Positions 11,581 through 24,978 are shown, numbered from the stretch's first letter. The stretch: DNA of 64,000 nucleotides from Fremontodendron californicum (GCA_030761205.1 JAULJL010000002.1:21741010-21805009), one strand, 5' to 3'. Notes: generated from the letters alone by a model not told the origin. A program made the numbers and translations.

Positions 11581-14179
11581 TTGCATCCGGGGGGGCAAAA
11601 CGATCTTTTCACCCAAGCAACCGAAAAGGGCTTCTTTGGGCCTTTCAAAAAATCAGAGTTGGGCTGGGAAGAGAAGTGCTGGCCTGCCCAGGCCCAAAGG
11701 AAGGAGGAAGCTTCTGATTTTTCAATCAAATGGCTAAAAATCAAGAGTTAGTTAGAGATTCTCTTTGATCAAGACATGGTGATTAACCCACATAGGCCAA
11801 GAGAGATGTCAACATTATTCTTGAATAGCCGTAATTTGAGAGAGCTGAGATACTAATCTAAAGGTGGTAATTTCATGATTTTTTTCACCTTGAATTATTA
11901 GCCATTTGATGGAAAATTGGTTACAAAAAAATAACAACATCTTGGAGAATTAAAGGGCCATTGGGCCAGCACTTGTTGGGAGGTCAGAAATTTCATTTTT
12001 CATCTTCATTTTGCTGAGTTCTTTGAGTTTTTACTTGGTTTTTCTCTTCTTGGTTGAGAGCAAAAAAGAAAAGTTTAGAAAAGAAAGGAAAGTTTGAAGA
12101 GATAAAGCTTGAAAGATAGCTTCTTGAGGTTGCTCTTGAGCACTAACCCTTGCACTTTCTTGATTTTAATTCTTATTTTTGCTATTTTGATTACTATTTG
12201 GTGAGTTTCCATTTTAAATAAATGTTTTTTTATTGTTCTTCTTAAGTTCTTCCTTCATCTCTTTCTTAAATATATTTTTTACAATTTTTTTTACAATAAA
12301 CTCACCATGGCCAAATGGCCTACATTATTTATTTAAGTTGCTGTTTTGGTTTATTTTACCTTATTGTTTATGTTATTTTCTTTGATCTTGGTGTTTTAAA
12401 TGTTATTTTACTTCATATTCTTGAGTTATATTTTAATTTGGTTGCTTTGTTTGTTGCCATTTATGTTTTAAATATCATGTTTTTTGCATTTTTAATTTTC
12501 TGTTTTCATAATATTTAAATTTGAGCATGTTTTACATTTAGTATATCAAGTGTTTGTGAAAATGCTTGTGTGGTCTTTGCATGATTTGAGTTTTACATCT
12601 TAGTTGAGCATGTTTTAGATTTAGTATATTAAGTGTTTGTGAAAATGCTTGTGTGGTTTTTGCATGATTTGAGTGTATATTTTAGTTGAGCATGTTAGTA
12701 TACCAAGTGTTTGTGAAAATGCCATGCTTGTTGGAGCTTGAGGCCATTTGGCTACTCCATGTGTTTTGCATTGTGTGTTGCATTTTTTGCCATGTTAGTT
12801 GGTAGGTTTTTTCATTTGCATGACATTTGATTTAGTTTTGCATGCTAGTATACCAAGTGTTTGTGAAAATGCCATGTTTGCTAGTTACATTATTCCATTC
12901 GGCCACCCTAGGAATTTTTGCATTTTATGTGCATTCTTGCCATGTTAGTTGATAGGTTAGCATTTGCATGATATTTGGTTGAGTTTTTAGTTTAAGCATG
13001 CTTTGTGTTTGTGAAAATGCCATGCATATTTTAGTTATTAAGTTTGGTTTATTTGCCATGCATGTTCATGCATTTTAGGTCTAGGTTGCATTAAATGCCA
13101 TGCAAGTTCATTTAGGTCTAGGTCACTATATGAATGCCATGCATTTTTTCATGACATTTAGGTTTAAACTCATGCATTTCATGCACTAGGTTTGCTGTAA
13201 TTTTTCATGCATTTCATGTTCATGCCACTTGAATAATGACTTAGGCCAATTAATGGTTCAAAGTCATGCTCTCTTGAGCACACTTGTGGAAAATTAAAGT
13301 TTGTCAAGTTGATTATTCTACCTTTGTGATTTTTTTTACTTAGCCAATTTTTATTTAACTTTCAAAAAGTCCTAGCTACTGTTTGTAAGTCATTTTATGA
13401 GTTTCAAATATTTTTACTTTGATTTTTAAATGATTTTATCAAAGGCAAAAATTTGTTTTGGCAAAGCAGTTTTTTTCACCCAGTACTCGTACATTTTTGA
13501 TTTTCTGGGAATTCATCTTTAATCAGAAAATTAAGCCGATTTTTTTTCGTGTAGTTTTACATGTCCTGAGTCTCCATTATTTTGTTCAGAATTTTTTGAA
13601 TTTTTAAAAATAGGTTAAAAAATCGTGGCTTAAAACTGGATAGTGGAGTCAGAATTGAATTTAAAGAAAAATCATTTTTCTGTTTTGGTTAAGTTACTTA
13701 GAGTGGGCTGATTAGGAGGGTTAGCTACTGACTTAGGGTAGTTTCTAATCCTTTTAAAACTCTAAAAATGGTTTTTTAACTCTCGGGTTAAGGGTAGTCA
13801 AGTCCGGGATTTTTAAACTTAGGAAATTAGAGCCATTTAAAAAACATTTAGCCCAGTTTTTATTTTTAATTCAAGATTTTCATAATTGTTTTCAAACAAT
13901 CACAAAGTATTTTGGTTTTAGAATATTTAATTTGACATATTTTCCTAAGGTAGCCTGATATCTTTTTAGATATACGGATTTCCTTAATTAAAGGAAAAAA
14001 TACATTTCATGCATTGCATTTTCCATATTCATGCATTTTATATAATATCTGATTCTTACTATGATAATTTCTATGACATTGTTATGATTTTGAGTTATGT
14101 TATATTGTTTATTATATGATTTGGAATATTTCATGATATCCTATGCTTTTTATTTAGTTATTTTTTTTTGTCATATTAT

Positions 14180-14640
14180 TTAGCATATATTATGTTCATG
14201 CATTATTATTTTCATTTTTATTTTCATGCATATTATATGATAGCATTATTTCATATTCCATCTCATTTAATTTATATGCCATATCATTCATGTTTGCCAT
14301 GTCATTTAAATTATTTCATTTCATATAGAATATGTTATGTTACTTGGGTTATTTTATTTCATTTAGAAAATATCATGTTACTTAGGTTATTTCATTTCAT
14401 ATAGAATATGTTATGTTACTTGGGTTATTTTATTTCATTTAGAATATATCATATGACTTAGGATATTGCATCTCATATAGAATATATTATGTTACCTAGG
14501 TCATTTCATTTTATTTATAATATGTCATATAACTTAGGATATTTCATTTTATTTTGGAATATGCTAAGGCATTTACATTATATCATATCATTTAGGAAGC
14601 ATTATATTATCTAGATTTTGCTATGTCATTTTATTTATGT
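14180..14640 (+). repeat. AT-rich imperfect tandem repeat in LTR
   Basis: Repeats of about 35 bases built on ttatttcatttagaatat and gttacttgggtta run through this block. The 3' LTR carries the same array at about 29130-29570. Confidence 0.6.
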
Positions 14641-15350
14641 CATGCATATACATATTCATATCTTTTAAAATGTTTTCAAAAGGATAATGATTTTTCAATA
14701 AAAAATAAAGATATCCCCGAGTTAAAATAATTCATGAGTTCTCTACCGGGTTTGCTAGAGTGAATATCATCAATTATTATTAATAACGAAATATCTTCTT
14801 TAAAAAGAGAATGATTCGGAAAATTTTCCAAAATTAATAAAAATTTCTATATTTTGCCACGTTTGTTGGGGAATATAGGAAAATTTTGAATTTATAAATT
14901 CCGGATCATTTTCAATTAAAAATGGAATTATTTTTCTTTAAATTGGGAATTAACTTGAAATACTAAATTTAAAACCAATTTTTTACCGAGACTTGAGATA
15001 GCACACGATTAATAAGGTACCGATTTATACAGGCGTTGTGGGGGTGCTAATCCTTCCCCACACGTAATCGACTCCCAAATCCGCTTCTTTGATTTCTCTG
15101 GTTTAAAACGAAGACTTGAAATTGGTTTTTAAAATGTTTTAATTAAATTTTAAAATATTTTATAAAACCGGTTTTGATAGGTGGCCGATCACACCTAGCT
15201 AAAAAAGATTGGTGGCGACTCCATGTCATTTTCAAAACCTTCATTTTTCTAGAGGAATTAAGTCGACTTTTCCTCGGTTTTTTTTAATGTCAAGCTTAAC
15301 GAATAATAAAGTCTTGCGATGAGACTCGTTATTTTTTAGGTTGCGAAAGC

Positions 15351-15370
15351 TTGGCGACTCCACTGAGGAA
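15351..15370 (+). other. Primer binding site, tRNA-Arg type, one mismatch
   Basis: ttggcgactccactgaggaa lies two bases after the 5' LTR. The expected form has gggg where this copy has gagg. Confidence 0.75.
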
Positions 15371-17002
15371 ATTTATAGAGCCAGGCCTAGAATTAGTCGT
15401 GTGTTATCAAAGTCTCGGTTTTGTTGGTTTAATTGGTATTTAATTTTAATTCCCACATTTTAAAAAATTAAGAATCATTTCAAAAAAATAATAAAATGTT
15501 TTTAAATATGTCCATATTCACGTGCATACATATTATAATTGTTCTCTGGTTATTTTGGCGCATATATTTATTTATTGATTAATTGATGATTTATGTTGTT
15601 TAATCTTGTTGGGGCATTTAGAATAAGGGGTATAGAATAGGTGGTGACAGGTTTGTTTTGTTCCTCCGCACACACTGTATTTGCATTTGCATAACATGAA
15701 TCCTCTACCCGGGTTCCATGCTTTTAAGTATGAGTAAAGTAACTAAGCCTTCGTGATTGATCCTCCGTATGGGCTAGTGAAACACTTTCGGAGTATAAAG
15801 CACCTAATGCCTTCGTGATAATCCTCCGCATGGGCATAGGAAAATATACTCTAACGAATTGAACCCGCTTTTATCGAGGAGCCTTACTAGCCTTCACCGG
15901 CGACAGTGAGGAGCAATTTGGGGCCTTTAGATCCGATTCACCTTTATATAGTGAACCTAGGCGAAGCCATGCCAGATTTTCATTAGATATACCGAAAATA
16001 GGAACACATGGAGGGACATTTCTAAACCTTTTGTTACCTATTTTACACTCTGAATAAGTTTTGTAGATCGGGCAACGATGTACGTACATCGCCCGTAATA
16101 AATGTGATACTCCGCCTCGAAGGCATCGTGATGCCTAAATAAACAGATATTTGTAGGGCAAAATATTCATTAATTGTTTTAAAAAAAATAAAAATCCTTT
16201 TCCAAACATTTTTGCATTTTGCACATTTCATTCATGTGTGAATAGAGCATGTACATTTTTCGTTGTGTTATTGATCTCATTCTTTGCAATAAATAGTTGG
16301 TAATTTCATTTGATGATTTCATAAAACCGGTAGTGTTGCATGAACATTTGGACATTGTACCATAGTAAGATCCACTACCTCGGAATTCTTTTGAAAATAA
16401 TATGATTGGTTTTTCATTAAAAAAAAACATGTTTAAAAAAAAATCATAAATTTGGAGGCAAATCTTGCATAATGAGATTTTTGAATAATCAAGATTTAGG
16501 TCCCACCAATCATTGGTTAATTTATTTATATCATTTTGACATCATGCCACAGTATTAACATGCATGGTTCTTCATTGTAGAATACATTTGTGATATACAT
16601 GGTCATCCTTTGTACCTACCTTTGTATTAATTCATTTATTCTTAGCATGTATCATTTTGACATCATGTCACAGTCCTAACATGCATGGTTATTCATTGTA
16701 GAATACATTTGTGATATACATGGTCATTCTTTGTACCTATCTTTGTATTAATTCATTTAGTCTTAGCATGTATAATTTTGACATCATAGCATGCGTGGTC
16801 ATTCATTGTAGAATACGTTTATGACATGCATAGTCATTATTTGTATATACTTGTGCATTAACTTATTAATTTTTTTAAATGCATCATGTTGGCATTAGAT
16901 TGCATCCATAGCATACATAGTCATCATAATTTCTCTGTATATGTTCATGCATTAATCATCAGTATATTCATGCACATATGAATAGAGTATGTACATTCAT
17001 AA
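15371..17002 (+). other. Leader of Ogre-like element
   Basis: This is 1.6 kb without a gene. From about 16500 to 16990 it holds diverged 120-bp repeats around acatcat and catgcatggt strings (for example gaatacatttgtgatataca at about 16581 and 16701). Similar text recurs at 18290-18700 before the second gag module. Confidence 0.6.
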
Positions 17003-17984
17003 TTGTATTCTTATTCTCATCACATTTTCATTTGCATGAAAGGGGTTCGAGATATGAGGAATGAATCGGAGGAAAGATTGGGTGCTTTGGAACGCAATAA
17101 AGAGGAATATGGAAATAAAATCCGAGAGGTGAAGGAACAGCTGGCCAAATTGCTGAAAATGGTTGAGGATATGGGTAAAAGTAAAGAGGAACTTTCTCAG
17201 GGCTCTGCATCGCCTTCGGATCAACCAAAACCATTAGGTCCAGAACATACAACCCTTGATGGGCTGCACTTGTCAATGCCACAAAGGTTGCAATCCTAAT
17301 GAAATTATGGACAAAATCGTGAAAATGATTAAACCTGAAAGCCTGATACCAAAGATAGAAACCTCGAATCCAATACCATACCTGCAAACTGTTCTAGGAC
17401 CAAAACAGTATCCCTACCCTACTATGGTCCAATCGTCTATTGGGATGACCACTATGGGATTCCTGAATCCCACTCTATCACCACCAACTCCCAGTTCATA
17501 TTGCTTCCCTCATCAATCACCTTATCTAGCATTTGGGATAGGAACCTCGAGCTATGTACAACTTCCAAAGGCCCCGTGTCCAAATCCATACCCTTACCTT
17601 GTTGTTCCTCCATCTCCCTACGTAAACACTCCGGTTCGAACCTTAGTACCACCACCAAGTGCCCCAACTCCTAGGCCAAGTGTGACTAAGAAACGACCCC
17701 GGGATAAGATCCAAAGGCCTTTTGATCCCCTTCCAATCAGCTACCAAGAGCTTCTCCCTATACTGATCCAAAATCACATGGTTGCCTGTATCCCATTGAA
17801 ACCCCTGTTACCACCATATCCAAAGGGGTATAATCCAAATGCCAGATGTGATTATCACTATGGAATTGTTGGCCATAACTTTGAAGACTGTATGGCATTC
17901 AAAAAGAAAGTACAAACTCTTATCAATTCCAAGTGGTTGGATCCAACGACACTGATTGATAGAGGACTGGGAAAGCGTCATTAG
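17003..17984 (+). pseudogene. First gag module, central capsid domain missing
   Basis: The first frame (17003-17299; the likely start is an internal ATG near 17055) gives a charged coiled coil, like the N-terminus of Ogre gag. The second frame, shifted by one, runs to 17984. It gives a proline-rich linker, the PISYQELLPILIQNHMVA block and a C-x2-H-x5-H-x4-C knuckle (CDYHYGIVGHNFEDC, 17847-17891), the C-terminus of Ogre gag. The Retrotrans_gag core that should lie between them is absent. The protein would bind nucleic acid but could not build a normal capsid. A frameshift lies between about 17256 and 17299. Confidence 0.65.
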
Positions 17985-18850
17985 GATTGGGAGATTTACA
18001 GCATTGAGATGGAAAGACTTCGGTCTTATATGATGTAATAGGATTTCACTTTTTCAGTAGCCGGCTCTTATAGCCTTAGGATGCTAGGAAGAATAAAGGG
18101 CTTGTAAAAGACAGTTTTAACCATTGTTCAAATTTTGTAAAACATGGTTTATACCATTGTGAACATTGATATGGGATTGAATTGGTTATTATTCAAATTT
18201 ATGAGATGTTGATGATTAAGTTCCTCCGATTCTTATTTCCTTCGTGATATCTTCCCCTTTTTGCATTTTGCATCCGATCAATTAGTGGTCATACCATACA
18301 TTCATACATGTATCATGTTAGCATCAGGTTGCATTTATGCATTCATAATCAGCATGATTTTTCTGTATATATCCATGCATTAATTTGCTTATTACATACA
18401 TCATGATTAGCATTAAGTCGCATTCATGACACACATGGTTAGCATGATTTTCTTTGTATATACTCTGTATCAATCATTCATTGTTTGCATGTGTCATAAT
18501 TGACACCGTGTTGCATTCATAGGATATATGATCATTCATTGGGAAATATGCTAAAATGCACATGATCAGTCATTGCATATATCCATGTGTTGATTTGCTT
18601 ATTCTTTGCTTGCAACATGTTGGCATTATGATTGCATTTATTACATATATGGTCAGCATGTTTCCATTGTACATGTCCATACATCATATTGTTTAGGCTT
18701 CACATGCATCAAATGACAATCATGGCTCATTCATCATGACATACATTTGGGGGAAGTAAAACAAAAGTTGGCTTGGCTTTAAGAGTCTTTGAAAGAATTT
18801 CCATTTCAAATCAGAAGAAATACTGAGTACCCTTTATACAGGCTAGTGCT
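17985..18850 (+). other. Spacer between the two gag modules
   Basis: There is no gene. From about 18290 it resembles the leader stretch 16500-16990 (repeated catgcatt and gtatcat-like strings and a gttagcatcaggttgcat motif), which suggests that leader plus gag was duplicated as a block. Confidence 0.5.
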
Positions 18851-20299
18851 ATGGAGAATGAACAAGTTGCCCGAATGGAAAAAATGGAAAGGGAACAGAA
18901 AGAATTGCGAGAACAGCTAGTAAAGTCTCAAGCAGAATCTAAGGATCAGATGACTAAATTGATGGAGCTAATGTCCACCGTAATCAAGGGAAAAGGATAC
19001 ACTGAAAACTTTGTCACTAGGAAAGGGTTAGAGGCACAAAAATGTCAGAATGAGGTAATAATGATTGATGCCCAGAACACAGTCAATGTCCAAAACTCAG
19101 ATGATCCAGCTGAATAGGCAAAGTTGAAAAGGGTTGCAGTAAATGAGGTTGAGTAGGCAGATTCCCAAGGAAAATATCAGTTACTAGATGAAAGGCTCCG
19201 GGTAGTAGAAAATACAGATGTATTTGGGAGTTTAGATGCGAAAGAACGATGTTTGGTCTTCGATTTAGTCATTCCTCCTAAGTTCAAGATCCCTGACTTT
19301 GCAAAATATGACGGGACGACTGATCCATCAGCCCACATCACTATGTTTTGTTGAAAGATGACAAGTCATATAGATAATGATAAGCGTTTGATTCACTGCT
19401 TTCAGGATAGCCTCAGCGGATCCGCAATTAGGTGGTATAGTCAGTTGAGCAAGGATCAGATTCACTCTTGGAATAACCTGGCTAGGGTTTTTCTAAACCA
19501 GTACAAGCATATGACCGACATGGCGCCTGACCGTCTCACCTTGCAAAATATGAAGAAAAGAGCTACGAAGAGCTTCAAACAATATGCACAACGGTGGATG
19601 AGCCTGGCTGCCCAAGTACAACCGCCTTTAACTCAGAAGGAAACCACTGTCCTTTTTGTGAATACACTACAGGCCCCATACTACGATAGACTTGTCGGCA
19701 ACACCATGAAGAATTTTTTAGAAATGGTAATTTCAGGGGAGATGATTGAGAATGCTATCAAGGATGGGAAAATTGAAGGAGAAAGAACATCCAATACCAA
19801 GAAAAAAGGGGCATCTGAAAAGAAAAAAGAAGATACCCAAGTCGTGGAAGACTTTACCCCACCTCCCCAATTCTCCTCGTATCAGCCATTTTACTCTACC
19901 CTAAACAATGTCTCTCAAGGTTTTTATCCCTACCAACCAATGACTGCAACTACACCAGAATTTACATCTGTCTATCAATCGAACACCCTTGGGAATAATT
20001 GAAGGGGGCATAAAAAGCGAAAAAGAAATCAGGATGACCCAATTTCTGTGACATACAGTGAGCTATTACCTCAACTCATCCAGAATCACCTTGTGACACC
20101 CATGCAATTAGAGCCTCTGAAGCCCCCTTATCCGAGCTGGTATGATGCTAATGAGTGTTGTGGTTATCATTCTGGTAATCAAGGTCACACAACAGAGAAC
20201 TGCCCCGCTTTGAAGTACAAGGTCAGGGATCTCATCAAGGCTGGTTCAATAAGTTTTGAAGATGGGAAAGCCAAGCGTCATAAGAAAAACTGTGCATGA
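18851..20299 (+). pseudogene. Second gag module, full length with four stops
   Basis: This is one continuous frame of 482 codons from ATG 18851. It encodes an N-terminal coiled coil (residues 1-50), a linker ending PPKFKIPDFAKYDGT, the Retrotrans_gag core (about 165-310, including LIHCFQDSLSGSAIRWY and the QYAQRW block), a hydrophilic linker, and a C-terminal knuckle CGYHSGNQGHTTENC (C-x2-H-x5-H-x4-C, about 20159-20203). In-frame stops occur at 19115 (TAG), 19154 (TAG), 19352 (TGA) and 20000 (TGA), with no frameshift. The family usually makes one uninterrupted gag or gag-pol. Confidence 0.85.
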
Positions 20300-22690
20300 T
20301 CATATTAGGTTTTTGATGCATGTAGTTCTATACACTGTGATGATGAAAGCACTTGTCTCATGTTAACATCTACATGAATTAAATGAATTTTGAATTTTAA
20401 ATGCTTTGTGTTTTTTGTGTTTCAATAATAATTTGAATTTGCAAAAACAAGCATTAAGGAATTTTTAATAATGGATAGTCTCAAGAAGATTGATGATCAG
20501 TGTTACAAATGACCCAATACCTTCTCCCCTCTTTTTAGGTTTTCCTAAGCCTAAATCTCTTAAACCAAGAACACTTGAAAGACCTAATGCTTCAAGGAAT
20601 ATGAATGATTTGACTTCATAAAACCATTGTCATCACGGAATAAGCAAAGACGTAGATCTTAGTCTAGGCTATGAACAAAGGAACAAACTTTTTGAAAATT
20701 TTCAAATTCCTTGAAATTCAAACAAATGAGACATTCTTTCAAGAATCTAGATTTTGATAATTTGGTGTGTGTTAAGATTGTGCTAAAACCATTCATGACC
20801 TTTCCCAGTGACCACAAAACACTAATTGCCCAAACATCACTTCATGATTGACACCCTGGGGCACAATGATTAAAATAGATTATCCCTTGTCCCTGAGAAA
20901 ACCCATTTTTGGGTCATATTTTCCTTGTCTCTTCAAAGAACTCAGATTGGAAACTTAGCCTTTTCAAAATAGACCTAGACTTGCTATGTTCCTCGTTGAT
21001 ACAAATTCTCATAGTTAATCAAATTGGGGCATCATATGTGGAAATGATGGATACATGGTGAAGAAGGATGGGCTAATGCATGAATCATTGGGGCATGCGA
21101 TAGAAAAAAAAAGAACTTTTTTTTTTTGTGATATCATGCATATAGGAATTCAGATGATTCCAAAGTGCAAAATGAAATTCTGAATATCTATTTCCCCTGG
21201 GGATTGCTTTTCAATGTGAATATTCGTGCTTCACATGAGGAATGGCCATCTTTCATATCCCTTTCACACCAAAAGAAATTATCTATAGTCACCCCTTTTG
21301 AGCCAAAAGAATTCTTTCTTCTTTGAACCCTGATCAAGGATTACCCTCTACACTGGGGGCAAATGCGAGGAAAGATCTTTTCAAAGATCATTGAGAAATG
21401 AGTGACAGCTCAAGGACAGAGACAAAGCAAATGGAGCCCCGAATAAATACGGGCTCACTCTGTCAAAGAAAAAGAAGAGAAAAAGATGGCGAAATGAAAG
21501 CCAAGAAAAACAAAAGAAAAACACAATGGAAAAGAAAAAATGTGTGTGAAAGACATGGCAAATTGAAAGCCAAAAGCAAGGAAGAAAAAGAGCAAAGTCA
21601 AAAGGAAAGAAATGTCCAAGAAGGGACAAATGCTTTAAAGAGAATCCTCCTCAAGAAATGATCCTTGATTTGATTACCCTCAAACACATATTTTGGGCCT
21701 ATTTATCCTTTCTTTCTGAACCCTGAGCCATGGCCTACATTACGTGCTTTAAAAGTCCATTTTGATCAAGCATGAATATTTAATTTGAAAGGTATTTCCT
21801 CAGATTTTATCCCATTTTATCGAATTATCATTTCACTAAGGAACAATTTAGAATTCTCAAGTGTATGGTAGAACAAAAAAAAATGGAAAGAATGGGACTC
21901 TAGGGCGAAAACCCAAAAATGGGTGGTCTAGAGTAAAATGAAAATTTTTGATGCCATTTATGAAAGTGCCGATACCACAAAAAGAGAAGGTCATCTTAAA
22001 AAAGTGGTCATCGAGGAACATTTAAGAATTCCTGAACCTCCCAAATTGTCAATTCTCATTCAGAGGATTGTCTTCAAAAACTAAACTTTTTTTTCCCAAG
22101 ATTAAACTTTCCGGTTTAAACATCCTGGCCAATCTTGACGCTCGTCAAAATGCCTTGATATGGAAACTAAAAGAATATTGAATTTGCTTGGTTCTCAATG
22201 AATTCATGATTTATAAAACCTGTTCCATTTGTGAGCCTAGAAGGGATATACATTTTTGTCATGAAGTTTTCCTGGAAAAGCCAGAATCTTGTTATACCAA
22301 GCCTTGCCAATCCAGTTGAAAAAACCAGATTGATACTTAGAGAAATTTCTAACAATGATCATCAGTCTTCAAAAGATTTGTACATCACACATTGTGGGGT
22401 TAATGTTTTTTGTTTAGAAGTTTTCAAAATGCGAAAACAAATAAAGAGATTTTGAAATACCCATGTTGATGTTGACATGAGACAAGGATTTTTCTAACCC
22501 AAAGGTAAAGAACTGCCAGGATAGGTCCTGACATCCAGATATGAGAAGAAGAAATAGAATCCAGTTCAGATCTCTGTTAATGAAAATTTGAAAACTGTTG
22601 GGGCAAAGAGAATAGCCAAAATGAATTGAAGATATACTTTGATTTGAAGAGGAAAAATGAATTTGAAAGGCTAAGCCAAAGTCTAAAAAC
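20300..22690 (+). other. Non-coding 3' interior where pol would lie
   Basis: About 2.4 kb without recognisable protease, RT, RNase H or integrase motifs on the + strand. A purine-rich A/G stretch at 21400-21660 gives a lysine-rich open frame that is compositional only. In autonomous Ogre elements the pol genes (about 4-5 kb) follow gag here. Confidence 0.6.
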
Positions 22691-23640
22691 AACTGAGGGC
22701 ATTTGCATCACTCATGAGCACTCATCTCTTTATCGAGCTTTTGCATCTGCATAGTGTCGGCAAGCATTTGCATCATTCATGGGTATTTGCATTGGCATTA
22801 TTCCATAAGCATTTGCATTTTACCTTTACATTTACATTCTTCATGGAATTCGCAATTGTGTCATCTCCAGTAATTGCATCATTTCTAGAATCATTGTATT
22901 TTCATTATTGTGTGGTAATTGCAGTTACATCATTCATAAACCAGTTGCATGAACACAATTAGTAGGGGCATCCGCATCATGAAACATACGCATAAATCCA
23001 GGCCTTTTGCATTTGCACTAAGAAACATTTACATCAATCCAAGCATTTACATTTGCACCATGAAGCATGAACACCTTGTTAAAAGACATGTGCATCTGCA
23101 TCTGCATCATTTCTCAAAGCTTCTGGTGGGGATATCCAGAATTTTACAATTTTAAAAGTGAACAAGTCTTCGGTGGTGATAGCTGAAGCCTCTGGTGGAG
23201 ATATCCAGGGTTTTATAATTTTGAAAAATGATAAATCTTCTTCTGGAGGAGTTACCTAGAATTTTACAATGAGCAAGTCTTTGGTGGTGATAGCCAAAGC
23301 TTCTAGTGGGGATATCCAGAATTTTACAGTTTTAAAAGTGAACAAGTCTTCGATGGTGATAGCTAAAGCCTCTGGTGGAGATATCCAGGGTTTTATAATG
23401 AGAAATCTTCTTTTGGAGGAGTTACCCAGAATTTTATTCAACATGTGCATCTACATCAAGAAGCATTTGCATCAATCTAAGTTAGTTGAATCTGCATCAA
23501 GAAAGTTTGCATCAAATCAAGTCATTTACATTTGCATCAAAGACATTTACACCAATCTAAGTCATTTGCATCTACATGAAGCAGTGTTTGCATCAACTAA
23601 ATACATTTGCATTTGCATCATGAAGCATTTGTATCATCTC
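22690..23640 (+). repeat. Degenerate CATTTGCATC repeats
   Basis: Dozens of imperfect copies of gcatttgcatca and catctgcatca occur through this block. Two copies of a longer unit containing tctggtggggatatccaga (23120-23250 and 23305-23440) are interleaved. It is part of the hypervariable 3' region of the element. Confidence 0.75.
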
Positions 23641-23683
23641 TTAAAGCTTTCAGGTATAATCAAACTCGTTTTGCTTCTCAAAT

Positions 23684-24671
23684 GAGTCGAGCCCTGAGAT
23701 CATCGTCGAGGTACTTTCTTTTATATGAACAAGTCTTCAATGGTGATAGCTGAAGCCTCTGGTGGAGATATCTAGAGTTTTAAAATCCTTTTAAAAGGTA
23801 GAAAGTCTTCGGTGGTGATAGCTGAAGCTTCTGGAGGTGATATCCATAATTTTTACAGTTTTAAAATGAGCAAGTCTTTGGTGGTGATAGCCGAGCTTCT
23901 AGAGGAGATACCCAGAATTTTAAACACAGCTGAGAACAAGACAGGTTAAGGCCCCGAGACCATCGTCGAGGTCATTTATTTTCTTACAAATCGAATTCGT
24001 TTCCTTAAGACGAGTCGAGCCCCGAGATCATCGTCGAGGTACTTTCTTTTATATGAACAAGTCTTCGGTGGTGATAGCTGAGGCCTCTGGTGGAGATATC
24101 CAGAGTTTTAAAATCCTTTGAAAAGGTAGAAAGTCTTCGGTGGTGATAGCTGAAGCTTCTGGAAGTGATACCCAAAATTTTTACAGTTTTAAAATGAGCA
24201 AGTCTTTGGTGGTGATAGCCGAAGCTTCGAGAGGAGATACCCAGAATTTTAAACACAGCTGAGAACAAGACAGGTTAAGGCCCCGAGACCATCGTCGAGG
24301 TCATTTCTTTTCTTACAAATCGAATTCGTTTCCTTAAGACGAGTCGAGCCCTGAGATCATCGTCGAGGTACTTTCATTTATATGAACAATTCTTCGGTGG
24401 TGATAGCTGAAGCCTCTGGTGGAGATATCCAGAGTTTTAAAATCCTTTGAAAAGGTAAAAAGTCTCCGGTGGTGATAGCTGAAGCTTCTGGAGGTGATAC
24501 CCAGAATTTTTACAGTTTAAAAAAATGAGCAAGACTTTGGTGGTGATAGCCGAAGATTCTAGAGGAGATACCCAGAATTTTAAACATAGCTGAGAACAAG
24601 ACAGGTTAAGGCCCTGAGACCATCGTCGAGGTCATTTCTTTTCTTGCAAATCGAATTCGTTTCCTTAAGAC
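23684..24671 (+). repeat. 329-bp tandem repeat, three copies
   Basis: The marker gagtcgagc with gagatcatcgtcgagg starts at 23684, 24012 and 24341 (spacing 328 and 329), and a fourth start at 24672 is cut short. Each unit contains three related sub-units of about 60-90 bases carrying ggtggtgatagc and a gatatccaga-like box, plus a second catcgtcgaggtca box. Confidence 0.85.
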
Positions 24672-24978
24672 GGGTCGAGCCTTGATTAGTCAGGGAATTC
24701 AATTTAAGGACAAAACCTTCAATTTACTGTTTAAAAAAAAAAAAATTGAAAAAACTAAAAAAAATGAAAAAGAGAAAAGGAAAAAAAAGGAAAAAAGAAA
24801 AAATGAAATGATGAAAATAGAAAATGGAAAAAAATGAAAAATGAAAAAATGATACAAGAATGAGAAACAAAAACCCCTTTCCCTTTCCTTCACATTTGAT
24901 TTCACTGACCGTACAAAATTAGTGTCGGTTTTTCTTTGCCTGATACCTGATTCTCAGCAATAGCCAAAGAGGGGCAGC
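24672..24978 (+). other. 3' UTR tail with polypurine tract
   Basis: An A-rich stretch (24725-24870) is followed by the polypurine tract aaagaggggcagc at 24966-24978, directly before the 3' LTR. Confidence 0.75.

Larger units (their letters stand above)
9998..15348 (+). mobile_element. 5' LTR of Ogre-like element, 5351 bp
   Basis: It starts TGTAGACACCTAATTTTG and ends ttgcgaaa before gcttggcgactcc. It holds a block of gtcaac-rich short repeats (10120-10200), a 159-bp tandem array (10670-11580), gtttgtgaaaatgc-containing repeats (12540-13030) and an AT-rich pentamer-like array (14200-14640). The 3' LTR lacks about 40 bases corresponding to the region near 12745. The open frames inside are not conserved coding sequence. 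Confidence 0.85.

Noticed and set aside
17256..17299. Cysteine cluster MMGCTCQCHKGC at the start of the second gag-A frame
   Set aside because: It lies in the overlap of two frames at a frameshift. The other frame reads as ordinary linker, so the cysteines are probably an out-of-frame artefact.
21398..21661. 87-aa lysine-rich frame in the Ogre interior
   Set aside because: Pure A/G-rich composition with no motif; likely untranslated 3' sequence.
22690..24671. CRISPR-like regular repeats
   Set aside because: Units are long, degenerate, contiguous and lie inside a plant retroelement 3' UTR. There are no unique spacers and no cas genes.
24699..24905. 68-aa phenylalanine-rich minus-strand frame
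   Set aside because: Translation of an A-rich tract in antisense; no other support.
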